Source of the DNA: Bacteroidales bacterium
Lineage (GTDB): Bacteria; Bacteroidota; Bacteroidia; Bacteroidales; Tenuifilaceae
Direction: 5' to 3'
Assembly (NCBI GenBank): GCA_013141385.1
Contig: JABFRB010000028.1
Coordinates: forward strand, 60,964 to 124,963
DNA: 64,000 bases
Shown one piece after another: positions 46,360 through 55,739 of this stretch. Below the pieces are notes generated by a model. That model was not told the origin of the DNA, made no database searches, and was given only the letters and a program-made list of their open reading frames with translations. Position 1 is the first letter of the stretch. Every line of letters begins with the position of its first letter. Made by a program: the position numbers and the translations under genes.

Positions 46360-47256
46360 CTACTTCGCCATTTTCACTTCCAGCTCCGTAACCTTTCCCC
46401 TCGCAATAGTCACCTTAAAGCTTTGGGGGGCATAGCCTGTAAGCGAAACGCTGGCATTATAACCCTCTGGGTGTATTTTAATGATTTCGGCTATTCCATC
46501 AATATTGGAGGTGGCTGTTTTGCCGTTTATCGCCAACACCGCCCCTTCTAAATCAGCTCCCGTTGTGGCATCAGTAACATGTACTTGTATCCCGCTGTGG
46601 TGCGTGGGCAGCTTTTCTACGCTACGGTTCAACAGGTACTCCTTTATCATATCGGCATGGGTTGCTGAGTATGAGCTCAACAATAGGTTATCTATAATGT
46701 CTAAACTTTTATCGATGGAGTGTATTAATTCTTCAAGCCCCTGTGTTCCGCCTGTTTTATGCGCTTGTGCTGCTCCAGTAGTGCCAACGGTATGCTGGTA
46801 TGCTGTAATTGCGGCGTTTACCTCTGTAACATCAGCAGGGGTGAGCTGTACGCTTGCCATGGAGGCGATGTTTGCGTTAAGCGCATCGCGCACGTTTTTA
46901 ATCTTTGCAAAAGCGGCATCCTCTGCTACGTTCATAAAAGCCGATTTAGGGACATCAAAAACTTGCGCCAACCTGCCATTGCCCGTGTCAAGAGCCCAAA
47001 CGTAAGCTCTTTGTGCTTTGTTCACGATAATGTTTACCATAGCCATAAACGCATCGTTCTTTGTATGCGTAACCCCCTTTATATCGGCATGATGCTGTTG
47101 TATGTAGCTCGAAAGTTCGGTATTGAGCGTTATAAAGTTGGTTATTTCGTTCGCTAAACGGGTAAAAGTTGCCCATATAACACTGTAAAGCGGATTGCCA
47201 AAGAAAATAAGCATCTTCTTATACATTCCGTTTTTCTCAATTTGGTGATGATTCAT
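46360..47256 (-). CDS. Uncharacterised helical protein with C-terminal carboxypeptidase-regulatory-like beta domain
   Basis: This 298-residue protein has no signal peptide. Residues ~15-215 are helical, with regularly spaced hydrophobics (FTRLANEITNFITLNTEL; AFAKIKNVRDALNANIASMA; HSIDKSLDIIDNLLLSSYSA). Residues ~222-298 (IQVHVTDATTGADLEGAVLA...GYAPQSFKVTIARGKVTELE) are a carboxypeptidase-regulatory/PEGA-like beta sandwich. I do not recognise the whole. It sits alone on the minus strand with a terminator downstream and a striking 20-21-bp tandem array 100-480 bases upstream. It shares this arrangement, and a mostly helical character, with the DUF6261 gene at 10304-11059. MYKKML at residue 11 is an alternative start. 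Confidence 0.6.
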   Translation of the reverse strand: MNHHQIEKNGMYKKMLIFFGNPLYSVIWATFTRLANEITNFITLNTELSSYIQQHHADIKGVTHTKNDAFMAMVNIIVNKAQRAYVWALDTGNGRLAQVFDVPKSAFMNVAEDAAFAKIKNVRDALNANIASMASVQLTPADVTEVNAAITAYQHTVGTTGAAQAHKTGGTQGLEELIHSIDKSLDIIDNLLLSSYSATHADMIKEYLLNRSVEKLPTHHSGIQVHVTDATTGADLEGAVLAINGKTATSNIDGIAEIIKIHPEGYNASVSLTGYAPQSFKVTIARGKVTELEVKMAK

Positions 47257-47354
47257 AAGTTCTGTTTTTGAATTAAAAAATTACGGTTTAGTAAAATGCC
47301 ATCAAATATAAAAATTTCAGGTTAAATCACATAAAAAATTATAATTCCATTTTT

Positions 47355-47740
47355 ACTTGCTATATCCGTGTATTCACTTTTTATATTCAGGTGTTTACTT
47401 GCAACATTCACACGCTTACTTGAACATTCAGGAACTTACTTTCTAGTTCAGGAGTTTACTTTTGATATCCATGTGTGTACTTTCGATATCCATGTGCTTA
47501 CTTTTTAGTTCAGGAGCTTACTTTTGATATCCATGTGTGTACTTTCGATATCCATGTGCTTACTTTCTAGTTCAGGAGCTTACTTTTGATATCCATGTGC
47601 TTACTTTTTAGTTCAGGGGCTTACTTTCGATATTCATGTGTCTACTTTCGACATCCATGTGTTTACTTGCAAGTTCAGGAGTTTACTTTTGATATCTATG
47701 TGTGTACTTTCGATATCCATGTGCTTACTTGCAACATGAG
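47355..47740. repeat. Phased tandem array of 19 units, period 20-21 bp
   Basis: ACTT recurs at 47355, 47376, 47397, 47418, 47438, 47458, 47479, 47500, 47520, 47541, 47562, 47582, 47603, 47623, 47644, 47665, 47685, 47706 and 47727: steps of 20 or 21 only. The spacer is one of two types, GATATCCATGTG (A) or TAGTTCAGGAG (B), in an irregular A/B order. It lies upstream of the minus-strand gene 46360-47256. There are no unique spacers, so it is not a CRISPR. Confidence 0.88.
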
Positions 47741-47834
47741 CGAACTCGCAAGCTCGGTTGCTTCGCAAAAAACGCTTGCAATGACGCTTTTGGCGGAGGT
47801 TTTGGACAAACTCTATATAGTGGCTTAAATTAAT

Positions 47835-49136
47835 CTACGCAACAGGTTCTTTCTGCTCCACCGCTTGTACCACTTGAATAGTCCTATGTTGGATTTTTAT
47901 AATGGTTAACTCATAACCCTCAAGGGTAATCTTATCATTTAGTTTAGGAATACGATTGAAGTTGAAAAGCATTAAACCCGAAAGAGTATTGTAGTTTTCA
48001 CTAATAGAAAAAGGGTGTGGAAGATGATCGTTGATATCGATAAGCGGCGTAGTTGATTGAATAATAAAGGTTCGCTCATCCTTTTTCTCAACAATAGGCC
48101 TTTCGTCATCATCCTCGTCCTGAATTTCACCAACAAGTTCCTCAAGAATATCTTCAAGGGTAATAAGACCCTCGGTTCCTCCAAACTCATCAATCACAAT
48201 GGCTATATGCAGGTGGCGTTTTTGAAACTCTGCAAGGATATCGCTTATCCGCTTGGTTTCTATTACATAGAAGGTATGGTGGAGTAAATCCTTAAGATTA
48301 AAATCTGGGTTCTGGTAATGTCCTTTAAGAACATCTTTAGCGTAAGCAATACCAATTATATTATCAATAGAGTCCTGATATATTGGGATTCGGGAATACC
48401 CATACTCAAGAATTTTATCAATAATCTCGTTCTTTGGGGTATCGATATCAATTCCAAAAATCTGCTGCCTTGGAACCATAATTTGCTTAACAGTATGGTC
48501 TGTAAAATCAAAGGCATTCTTAATAATTTCATAGTTTTCCTCCTCAAGCGCACCACCCTCCTTGCTTTGTTTTACAAGAAGTTGAAGTTCATCGGTGCTA
48601 TGAATATCATGCTCCCCAATAGGATGAATGCCAATTAGCTTAAGAAACATATTTGAGATGGCATTCATCAACCAAATAAATGGCTGGAATATTTTATAGA
48701 AAAGGGTTAAAGGGTATGCAACAAATAGTGTTGTAGATTCCGGTTTACGAATTGCAATTGATTTAGGAGCTAACTCACCAAAAATAATATGAAGCATGGT
48801 GATTAAAATAAATGCCGTTGGCAGCGCTAAGGCGTGGAGCGTTTCAGGTGTAAGGGTAAGTCCAAATAAGGAAATTATTTTCGTTAAAATGGATGCAACA
48901 ATTGGTTCGCCAATCCAACCTAAGCCAAGACTAGCAAGTGTTATTCCTAGCTGTGTTGCTGATAAGTAGGTATCCAGATGCTTGATAATGTGTTGAGATG
49001 TTTTAGCAACCTTATCACCTTGTTCTGCTTTTATCTGAATCTGGGAATATCTCACTTTTACGATAGCAAATTCTGCGGCAACAAAAAATGCGTTAAGTAA
49101 TACTAATGAAAGGGTAATAATAATATCTAGTAACAT
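47835..49136 (-). CDS. CNNM/CorC-type membrane protein with CBS pair
   Basis: This 433-residue protein has an N-terminal CNNM (DUF21) domain with four membrane segments and the AEFAIVKVR and GELAPKSIAIRKPE signatures, then two CBS domains (~215-330, MVPRQQIFGIDIDTPKNEI and TLEDILEELVGEIQDE), then a CorC_HlyC transporter-associated domain (FPHPFSISENYNTLSGLM-type). The family is linked to Mg2+/Co2+ efflux, often annotated hemolysin-like. It is a single gene on the minus strand at the edge of the repeat region. The start is clear. Confidence 0.92.
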   Translation of the reverse strand: MLLDIIITLSLVLLNAFFVAAEFAIVKVRYSQIQIKAEQGDKVAKTSQHIIKHLDTYLSATQLGITLASLGLGWIGEPIVASILTKIISLFGLTLTPETLHALALPTAFILITMLHIIFGELAPKSIAIRKPESTTLFVAYPLTLFYKIFQPFIWLMNAISNMFLKLIGIHPIGEHDIHSTDELQLLVKQSKEGGALEEENYEIIKNAFDFTDHTVKQIMVPRQQIFGIDIDTPKNEIIDKILEYGYSRIPIYQDSIDNIIGIAYAKDVLKGHYQNPDFNLKDLLHHTFYVIETKRISDILAEFQKRHLHIAIVIDEFGGTEGLITLEDILEELVGEIQDEDDDERPIVEKKDERTFIIQSTTPLIDINDHLPHPFSISENYNTLSGLMLFNFNRIPKLNDKITLEGYELTIIKIQHRTIQVVQAVEQKEPVA

Positions 49137-49188
49137 TTTTTAAAGAGTATGATAATATGCAAATTTACATATTTTTGGGCGAATCGCT

Positions 49189-49662
49189 TTACAATAATGA
49201 ATCTATATCCACTTTATAATCGTACTGAAGATCTTCGTGAAGTGTTGATAATGCCTTTTTTATTCTTTCGAGTTGTCGCTGATATAGATTATTAAGGATA
49301 TTGTTTGTTTGAATTGGTAATCCGGAGTTTTTAAGTTTAGCGCAGAAATAGATGAGTACTTCGACCTCCGTTTGCTTGGATGCAGAGTATTTTATGTATT
49401 TATTTGCTATTCGGAGTGTTTTTCTAAGGCTTTTTTTGACATAGTAAACATTGTTTTTGTTCATTCCCTCCAGTTGCAGATCTATTTCTTTCTTGATGCC
49501 CTCTATATAACCTTGCTCATCGCCAGCCTCGAAAAGTAGATAGGTGAGCAACTCCTTATTATCCTTCTTGTATTTAGCCAATCGCAGGCAAAGAGCCAGA
49601 ATCTCATCAGGTTTTTGCGATGATAGTTCATTTTTAAGCTCATTCAAAGAGGCTGTTTTCAC
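49189..49662 (-). CDS. Conserved hypothetical helical protein
   Basis: A 157-residue soluble helical protein. MKTASLNELKNELSSQKPDEIL...YKKDNKELLTYLLFEAGDE resembles a HEAT/TPR-like pattern, but no motif is recognised. It follows the 154-residue membrane protein by 18 bp, same direction, and probably shares its transcript. Function unknown. Confidence 0.65.
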   Translation of the reverse strand: MKTASLNELKNELSSQKPDEILALCLRLAKYKKDNKELLTYLLFEAGDEQGYIEGIKKEIDLQLEGMNKNNVYYVKKSLRKTLRIANKYIKYSASKQTEVEVLIYFCAKLKNSGLPIQTNNILNNLYQRQLERIKKALSTLHEDLQYDYKVDIDSLL

Positions 49663-49680
49663 AATGATTCAGAGTGGTAA

Positions 49681-50145
49681 TTAATAAATATCTTCTTCAT
49701 CATTCCTTCCAATCAATTTACTTACATATAAAACTCTTAAGAAAACCAAAAGCATTCCTGGAAAAAATATAGTTTGGAGAAAACGAAAAATAAAGAAATT
49801 AAGAGGTCCAAGGTATATTAGTAAAGAAAATCCTATAATTAAAAAGATATCAAACGACATCAGTAACCGATTTCCTGCTCTTGTTACAAAAGCACTTGGT
49901 AGTGGTTCATTAAGTATTTCATGCGATATATTTCTGATGAAAAAGTAAAGGCAAAGAGTAAATATAATTGGTGAAATTACCCCAAAGATTAATAGGATAA
50001 ATGGTGACTGAAACACTTTAAAACTGTACAGTAAACCGGCTGTTATTGTTACAAAAAGATTAAATGAAAACGCTGCATATGTTCCTACAAGATCACCCAT
50101 CCAACGGTAAAGCAAACTACTTTCAAAACGATTATCCTCCGACAT
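49681..50145 (-). CDS. Predicted inner-membrane protein, four helices
   Basis: From the ATG at 50145 (MSEDNRFESSLLYRW) the protein has 154 residues and four hydrophobic helices. The longer reading to 50217 would add a basic N-terminal stretch with no signal and is rejected. It resembles RDD-type small membrane proteins in layout, but the key RDD residues are not visible, so I leave it unassigned. First gene of the minus-strand pair; divergent from the Ig-like lipoprotein gene. Confidence 0.6.
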   Translation of the reverse strand: MSEDNRFESSLLYRWMGDLVGTYAAFSFNLFVTITAGLLYSFKVFQSPFILLIFGVISPIIFTLCLYFFIRNISHEILNEPLPSAFVTRAGNRLLMSFDIFLIIGFSLLIYLGPLNFFIFRFLQTIFFPGMLLVFLRVLYVSKLIGRNDEEDIY

Positions 50146-50282
50146 TTTATTGGAATTAGTATAACCACAAAAATATCCCTTATTTTTGATAGACCAAATA
50201 CCCTTTTTTCTGAACATTGTTTTTAGGGTTATAAAGATTTATAACTTTGCTAATTGAGAAAATAACCAAAACATAACCTCTT

Positions 50283-52022
50283 TTGAAAAAACTTGCCGTA
50301 ATAATTTCAGTATTTTTATTGATTATCTGCATCTTACCAAGATGTGCCAAAATTGTTACTCCAACAGGCGGGGCAAAGGATACACTTGCTCCCGTCTTAG
50401 TTCGAAGCAATCCTGCAATGAATGCACTCAACTTTAAGGGAGATAAGGTAACTCTAACTTTCAATGAAATAGTTCAACTTAAAGATATTCAGAAGAAATT
50501 GGCTATTTCCCCTCCTATGATCAAAAAACCAGAATTGTTACAAAGAGGGAAAAGTATAGAAATTCGTTTTAAGGACACTCTTAAAGATAACACCACTTAT
50601 ACGATATACCTTGCCGATGCAATTGTTGATAATAACGAGGGCAACCCGATAAATAATTTTGAATTTGCTTTTTCCACAGGAAACTCTATCGATTCTTTAA
50701 CATTATCTGGAGTGATTAAAAACGCATTCACCCTTTTACCCGAGGAGAATGTTTTTGTCATGCTTTACAAGGATCATAATGATTCAACCCCTATCAAACA
50801 ACTCCCAAAATATCTTACCAGATCAAATAAACATGGTTTATTCATTTTTAAAAACCTACAATCTTGCGATTATAAAATTTTTGCCCTAAAAGACAATAAC
50901 TCTAACTATAAGTTCGATCAAATTAATGAGGACATAGCTTTTCAGAATGAACTCATCAAAAAGGAGATGCTTAAAGAACCTTTACTGTTAGATACTAGTA
51001 GGCATGCAAGTAGAGATATTAATCTATTGATGTTTAAGGAGAGTAATAGAATTCAAGCACGACTGGGATTTTCTCGCAGCAAAAGACGCAAGTTGGCATT
51101 GACTTTCACTAAGAAACCTGAGGGGCAAGTTCTGTTAACACCATTAAATTTTAAGGTTGACAATAAGTGGTATTTAACTGAAACCAATCGCAGTAAAGAT
51201 TCGCTGATCTATTGGATTAACAATGATAAAATTAATGCTTTAGATACTCTTGTATTTCAGGTTTCCTACCTTAAAACGGATTCTTTACAACAACTAAAAC
51301 CCAAACTTGATACTCTAAGATTTATATACACCGAAAAAGAAGTCGTTCAAAAACGTAAAAGAAACAAAGATAAACCTGAAAAGAAAGTTTACCTAAAAGT
51401 GACTAGTAACATTAAAAGTTCTCAAATAGCAAAACCAAATAAACCTTTTGAATTAACTTTTCCAATTCCTCTTGAAAAGATTGATGAATCTCTAATCTCC
51501 ATCACAAACCTTAAAGACTCATCAAAAATTGGAAATATAAAACTGGAAAAGGATACGATAAATCCTCGTCTTTACAGATTTAGTCATGCCTGGGAATCAG
51601 ATGGAACATATAAACTCGAAGCACTTCCAGGAGCCTTTTTTTCGCTAGATAGTATTGCAAATGACACAGTTAAAATTCAGTTTAAGGGAGCCAATCCTGA
51701 TAATTTTGGTATACTGAACTTTAATCTATTGAATTTTAAAAACGCAGCAATTATTGAACTACTCAACGAAAATAAATCGCAGGTGATTGAGCGTTTAATG
51801 GTTAAACCTGATGAAAAGGTAGCGTTGAGTTTTATTGATGCCGGAAAATACACTTTGCGTTTTATTGAAGATTCAAATTTGAATGGGGAATGGGATACTG
51901 GTTGGTATTTAAAAAAGATTCAACCTGAAAGGATTTACTACTATGATGAAGGAAAATCGAAGGGAGTGATTACCGTCCGAGCAAACTGGGAAAGCGAAAT
52001 TACATTTGATTTTAATAAGTAA
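50283..52022 (+). CDS. Ig-like (SbsA-type) domain lipoprotein
   Basis: This 579-residue protein starts at TTG (50283) with MKKLAVIISVFLLIICILPRC, a type II-like signal whose cysteine would be lipidated. The lipobox is imperfect (LPRC). An SbsA-type Ig-like domain (TPTGGAKDTLAPVLVRSNPA...VTLTFNEIV...TYTIYLADAIVDNNEGN) is followed by a long beta-rich chain ending in SLNGEWDTGWY-type strands. Such proteins are Bacteroidota surface or periplasmic proteins of unknown role. It begins a run of plus-strand genes with 15 bp to the next. Confidence 0.75.
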   Translation: MKKLAVIISVFLLIICILPRCAKIVTPTGGAKDTLAPVLVRSNPAMNALNFKGDKVTLTFNEIVQLKDIQKKLAISPPMIKKPELLQRGKSIEIRFKDTLKDNTTYTIYLADAIVDNNEGNPINNFEFAFSTGNSIDSLTLSGVIKNAFTLLPEENVFVMLYKDHNDSTPIKQLPKYLTRSNKHGLFIFKNLQSCDYKIFALKDNNSNYKFDQINEDIAFQNELIKKEMLKEPLLLDTSRHASRDINLLMFKESNRIQARLGFSRSKRRKLALTFTKKPEGQVLLTPLNFKVDNKWYLTETNRSKDSLIYWINNDKINALDTLVFQVSYLKTDSLQQLKPKLDTLRFIYTEKEVVQKRKRNKDKPEKKVYLKVTSNIKSSQIAKPNKPFELTFPIPLEKIDESLISITNLKDSSKIGNIKLEKDTINPRLYRFSHAWESDGTYKLEALPGAFFSLDSIANDTVKIQFKGANPDNFGILNFNLLNFKNAAIIELLNENKSQVIERLMVKPDEKVALSFIDAGKYTLRFIEDSNLNGEWDTGWYLKKIQPERIYYYDEGKSKGVITVRANWESEITFDFNK

Positions 52023-52037
52023 TTTAAAACAACCATT

Positions 52038-52346
52038 ATGTCAGTTCTAATGAATTTTGCCATGTTCCCAACCGATAAGGGAGATAGTGTAAGTCATTAC
52101 GTTACCAAAATTATTAGGCATCTTCGTCGTACAGGACATCCCTCCCAGCTCACTGCAATGGGAACATTAGTTGAAACAGAAACTCTACCCGAGGCGATGG
52201 CTTTAATTAATGAGGCTTACAAGGTATTAGAAGATGATTGTGAAAGGGTTTACGTTTCAATAAACCTAGATATTAGAAAAGGGAAAAGTGGGAGAATCGA
52301 GAGTAAGATTCGATCAATTGAGGACAAAATTGAAGGGAAAGATTAA
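52038..52346 (+). CDS. MTH1187-family thiamine-binding-type protein
   Basis: A 102-residue alpha/beta protein. MSVLMNFAMFPTDKGDSVSHYV, LTAMGTLVET, ALINEAYKVLEDDCERVYVSINLDIR match the MTH1187/YkoF-like (DUF77) family, some of which bind thiamine precursors. Follows the Ig-like gene by 15 bp. The downstream gene start lies just past its stop. Confidence 0.85.
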   Translation: MSVLMNFAMFPTDKGDSVSHYVTKIIRHLRRTGHPSQLTAMGTLVETETLPEAMALINEAYKVLEDDCERVYVSINLDIRKGKSGRIESKIRSIEDKIEGKD

Positions 52347-52374
52347 TTATTTATTGAGATTTTATATTAAAAGC

Positions 52375-53046
52375 ATGATGAAAAGAGCCATAATTTTAAC
52401 ACTGTTATTCATACCCTCAATATGCTGGGCGCAAACATATATTGGCATTAAATCAGGGTATTCTCTCTTTTCAAGTATCTCATTTAAACCCGACTTAAAA
52501 GCAACTGCTTTCCCGGGAAAAAAACCCGACTTTGGACTAATCCTAAAATACTACGATAATAAATGGGCAGGATTTCAGGGTGAAATCAACTTTACACAGC
52601 GTGGGTATATTGTGCCTTTTAAAGATACCGCTAAACTTCAACATGTAAGCAATTACGTTGAAATACCTATTTTTTTCCAAGTCCACAGCGATATAGCAGG
52701 ATTATATTTTCATATCAATCTGGGCTGTTATGCTGCTTATTTGCTTTCTGCAAAACAAGGTGTTGATACAACTGGAAAAATGGTATTACAAAACTATGAT
52801 TTAAATATACTTCGCGACAATCGTTTTGATTATGGTCTAATTGGTGGTGCAGGGATAAGCTACGAATTCGGTTGGGGGGTTATTCAAGTAGATGCAAGAA
52901 TGTCATACGGTTATACGGACCTTTATGACTATAGATATACAGGAATGCCCGAAAAATCAAATGCACTAGTTCAGAATATTAGCATAAGCTATATGTATAA
53001 TTTTAGTAAATTGGGTAAAAAGAAAAAACATCCTGAATTTCAGTAA
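52375..53046 (+). CDS. Outer-membrane beta-barrel protein (PorT-like)
   Basis: From the ATG at 52375 (MMKRAIILTLLFIPSICWAQ signal) the protein has 223 residues. The alternating strands TYIGIKSGYSLFS, WAGFQGEINFTQRGYIV, YVEIPIFFQV and GAGISYEFGWGVIQVDARMSYG are typical of the OMP_b-brl_2 (PorT/porin-like) family. An ORF reading from 52288 overlaps the preceding gene and has no signal peptide, so it is rejected. Outer-membrane location, function unassigned. Confidence 0.78.
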   Translation: MMKRAIILTLLFIPSICWAQTYIGIKSGYSLFSSISFKPDLKATAFPGKKPDFGLILKYYDNKWAGFQGEINFTQRGYIVPFKDTAKLQHVSNYVEIPIFFQVHSDIAGLYFHINLGCYAAYLLSAKQGVDTTGKMVLQNYDLNILRDNRFDYGLIGGAGISYEFGWGVIQVDARMSYGYTDLYDYRYTGMPEKSNALVQNISISYMYNFSKLGKKKKHPEFQ

Positions 53047-53056
53047 AAAACAATCT

Positions 53057-53791
53057 ATGCAAAAAATAATTATTACTATTATCTTTCAAATCCTTGCTAT
53101 ATCTGGGTTCTCTCAGGTTGGATATACTCAGGAAGGAATTGCATCTATCTATGCTGAAAAATTTGAGGGTAGAACCACCGCATCTGGAGAGAGCTATAGC
53201 TTTCGAAAAGCAACCTGCGCCCACCTAACAATTCCCTTTGGCTCCTTGGTCAAGGTTACGAACTTAACCAATAATATCAGCGTAATTGTTAGAGTGAATG
53301 ATAAAGGACCTTTTATCCCCGATAGGATTATAGATCTTAGCCGTTCTGCGGCAGAAAAACTTGGATTTGTTGTTCAAGGAAAGGTGAAAGTTAAAATAGA
53401 AGTAATTGAAGGACCATCTCAATCACAACCAATTACTCAAACCCAGATTGCTATCGACCAAAATACTAATCAAACTAAAAATCAAAATACTGAGGTAAAA
53501 CAAGAAATTCAAGAGGTAAATGATTTTTATGAACTGAAAGTGAATTCATTCCAACCAAAAGGATTTACCATACAAATTGGAAGCTATAAGGAAATGGTGA
53601 ATATGCTTAGAATAGCAAATGATATTAAGAACACTCTTAAAAAAGAGGTGTACGTTCAGGTTATTACAACAAACAATGAGAAAATCTACCGATTATTTAT
53701 AGGGAATTTTTCCTCCAGGAAAGATGCAGATATATTTAAGGGAAAGGCTATTAAACTCTATCCCGATTGTTTCATCGTTGAAATGAAATAA
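53057..53791 (+). CDS. rlpA: RlpA-like septal ring lytic transglycosylase with SPOR domain
   Basis: This 244-residue protein has a signal peptide (MQKIIITIIFQILAISGFSQ), a double-psi beta-barrel RlpA domain (GIASIYAEKFEGRTTASGE...KATCAHLTIPFGS...VNDKGPFIPDRIIDLSRSAA) and a C-terminal SPOR domain (FTIQIGSYKEMVNML...YRLFIGNFSSRKDADIF) that binds denuded septal peptidoglycan. RlpA cleaves such strands during separation of daughter cells. It follows the barrel gene by 10 bp. The linker is glutamine/asparagine rich. Confidence 0.9.
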   Translation: MQKIIITIIFQILAISGFSQVGYTQEGIASIYAEKFEGRTTASGESYSFRKATCAHLTIPFGSLVKVTNLTNNISVIVRVNDKGPFIPDRIIDLSRSAAEKLGFVVQGKVKVKIEVIEGPSQSQPITQTQIAIDQNTNQTKNQNTEVKQEIQEVNDFYELKVNSFQPKGFTIQIGSYKEMVNMLRIANDIKNTLKKEVYVQVITTNNEKIYRLFIGNFSSRKDADIFKGKAIKLYPDCFIVEMK

Positions 53792-53901
53792 TATTTCAAA
53801 TATTGTGTCAATTAGATTTCCACTTTCCTTAACTTTTTACTCAAACAATTGCTAGATTTATTTTAAAAAAATTATCTTGCCAAACAAACATAATTTTAAC
53901 T

Positions 53902-54342
53902 ATGAGAAAACTTCTATTACTTTCATCCCTTTTCCTTTTCTGGATTTCTGCTACCGCACAGGACGAGAGTCGTGTTCTAGGCACATGGCTTACTCAATAT
54001 GGCGACTCAAAGGTTACCATTAAAAAGGATGCTGATGGTAAATTCTATGGGGAAATATCTTGGCTTAAGGAACCTAATAAAAACGGAAGCCCTAAAGTTG
54101 ATGATAAAAACCCTGATGTAAAATTACAATCGAGACCTATTATGGGTTTAAAACTTTTAGATGGGTTTGTCTTTTCAAAGGATGATAATGAATGGATTAA
54201 TGGAAAAATCTATGACCCTAAAGAGGGAAAAACCTATAAATGTTTAATGTGGTTCGATGAAGAAATCAATAAACTTCATGTTAAGGGTTACATTGGCTTC
54301 TCCTTAATAGGGAAACAAGTTATTTGGACTAAAGAAATTTAA
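53902..54342 (+). CDS. DUF2147 family secreted protein
   Basis: A 146-residue protein with a signal peptide (MRKLLLLSSLFLFWISATAQ). VLGTWLTQYGDSKVTIKKDADGK, ISWLKEPNKNGSP and LMGLKLLDGFVFSKDDNEW match DUF2147, a small lipocalin-like beta-barrel family of unknown function. It lies 5 bp before comF. Confidence 0.88.
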   Translation: MRKLLLLSSLFLFWISATAQDESRVLGTWLTQYGDSKVTIKKDADGKFYGEISWLKEPNKNGSPKVDDKNPDVKLQSRPIMGLKLLDGFVFSKDDNEWINGKIYDPKEGKTYKCLMWFDEEINKLHVKGYIGFSLIGKQVIWTKEI

Positions 54343-54347
54343 ATGAT

Positions 54348-55046
54348 ATGAGGATATCCCGGATACTTACTGACTTTGTCCGGCTTTTTTATCCTAACCT
54401 TTGCATGGTTTGCCATAACGACCTTGCAGAAGGAGAATCGGTGATTTGTACTACATGCCTTTACCATATTCCTAGAACAAAATACTGGCTTAATGCAGAA
54501 AATCCGGTTGCAAAAATATTTTGGGGGCGAGTGTTTGTTGAAAACGCTTGCTCCTTTTTCTTTTTCACTAAGGGTAGCCGATATCGAAAACTCCTTCACC
54601 ATTTAAAGTATAATGGAAAAAAAGAAGTTGGTTTTGTTTTGGGTAAAGAATTTGGCAATGTGCTCAAAAAAGCACCCCTTTATAAGGAAATAGATTTTAT
54701 TGTGCCGGTACCGCTTCATCACAAAAGATTAAAACAGCGAGGATATAATCAGGCCGAAGAAATTGCAAAAGGGCTTGGAGATAGCATAAAAATTCCTATT
54801 TCAACGGATAATCTTATTCGATTATCATATACTGAAACTCAAACTCGAAAAAATCGAACAGAAAGAGTGGAAAATGTTTCAAAAGCATTTCGTCTTGCTA
54901 AACCGGAGGAATTCAAGGGAAAACATATTCTAATTGTTGACGATGTTATAACTACAGGAGCAACCCTCGAAGAGTGCGCTGCGGTTGTACTTGAAGCCGA
55001 AGGTGTAAAAGTCAGTATAGTTACCTTGGCATACGCATCTTTTTAA
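54348..55046 (+). CDS. comF: ComF-family phosphoribosyltransferase-like protein
   Basis: A 232-residue protein with an N-terminal zinc ribbon (CMVCHNDLAEGESVICTTC) and a phosphoribosyltransferase fold carrying VPVPLHHKRLKQRGYNQAEE and the PRPP loop ILIVDDVITTGATLEECA. ComF proteins help natural DNA uptake. The 3' end overlaps the convergent ubiX by 4 bp. Confidence 0.92.
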   Translation: MRISRILTDFVRLFYPNLCMVCHNDLAEGESVICTTCLYHIPRTKYWLNAENPVAKIFWGRVFVENACSFFFFTKGSRYRKLLHHLKYNGKKEVGFVLGKEFGNVLKKAPLYKEIDFIVPVPLHHKRLKQRGYNQAEEIAKGLGDSIKIPISTDNLIRLSYTETQTRKNRTERVENVSKAFRLAKPEEFKGKHILIVDDVITTGATLEECAAVVLEAEGVKVSIVTLAYASF

Positions 55047-55609
55047 TTGCCATTACCCCAGCGATGAATATCAGATTCAAAACCCAATATATCCAAAACC
55101 CTATTAACTACAGTCATCTCAAGTTCCTTCTTATCATTAGGCTTGCTATAAAATGATGGACTTGCAGGGTAAATAATACCGCCTGCAAGGGTAATAGTTT
55201 TCATATTTTCAATATGAATAAGATTTAATGGAGCCTCACGGGTAACAAGAATCAGTTTTTTTCTCTCTTTAAGCATTACATCAGCAGCCCTCGAAATCAA
55301 ATCATCACTAGTCCCAGATGCAATTCTACCTAAAGTCCCCATTGTACAGGGAATAATTATCATACTATCATATCCTGCAGAACCTGATGCTATTGGGGCA
55401 AATAAATTATTGCTTGAGTATTGATGTATAATTTTAGAGTCGATTGTTAAATCACCAATTTCATATTCCCATACTTTTTTTCCACTCTCAGAAAAAACTA
55501 ATGCAACTTCTGCCAGCTTGTTCTCAAAAGATATCAATTTTTCGAGTAAATGTTGGGCATATATTGATCCACTAGCACCTGTAACAGCAACAATTATTTT
55601 GCTTGGCAT
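55043..55609 (-). CDS. ubiX: UbiX-family flavin prenyltransferase
   Basis: A 188-residue flavoprotein: VAVTGASGSIYAQHLL, IIPCTMGTLGRIASG, DVMLKERKKLILVTREAPLN. UbiX makes prenylated FMN for UbiD-type decarboxylases. No ubiD is seen in the window. Single gene, convergent with comF. Confidence 0.92.
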   Translation of the reverse strand: MPSKIIVAVTGASGSIYAQHLLEKLISFENKLAEVALVFSESGKKVWEYEIGDLTIDSKIIHQYSSNNLFAPIASGSAGYDSMIIIPCTMGTLGRIASGTSDDLISRAADVMLKERKKLILVTREAPLNLIHIENMKTITLAGGIIYPASPSFYSKPNDKKELEMTVVNRVLDILGFESDIHRWGNGN

Positions 55610-55739
55610 AATAAATTCAGTTTTTACAAATATAATCTAATGCGAGTCAAGAAACATTTAAATCAAGAAAACACAATTTTTATTCGGTTTAAACTAATTC
55701 AACTCATATATTAGCAACAAAATAACTAAAGATAAGTTT

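Noticed and set aside
46012..46391. Short plus-strand ORFs downstream of the RT gene
   Set aside because: They lie in dispersed repeats and a terminator; no start context or conserved pattern.
46360..47256. 298-residue protein as a carboxypeptidase
   Set aside because: Only the regulatory-like beta domain is present; no zinc-peptidase motif is seen.
11190..47740. CRISPR arrays at 11.2 and 47.4 kb
   Set aside because: There are no unique spacers of constant length, no cas genes, and the units are short or palindromic throughout.
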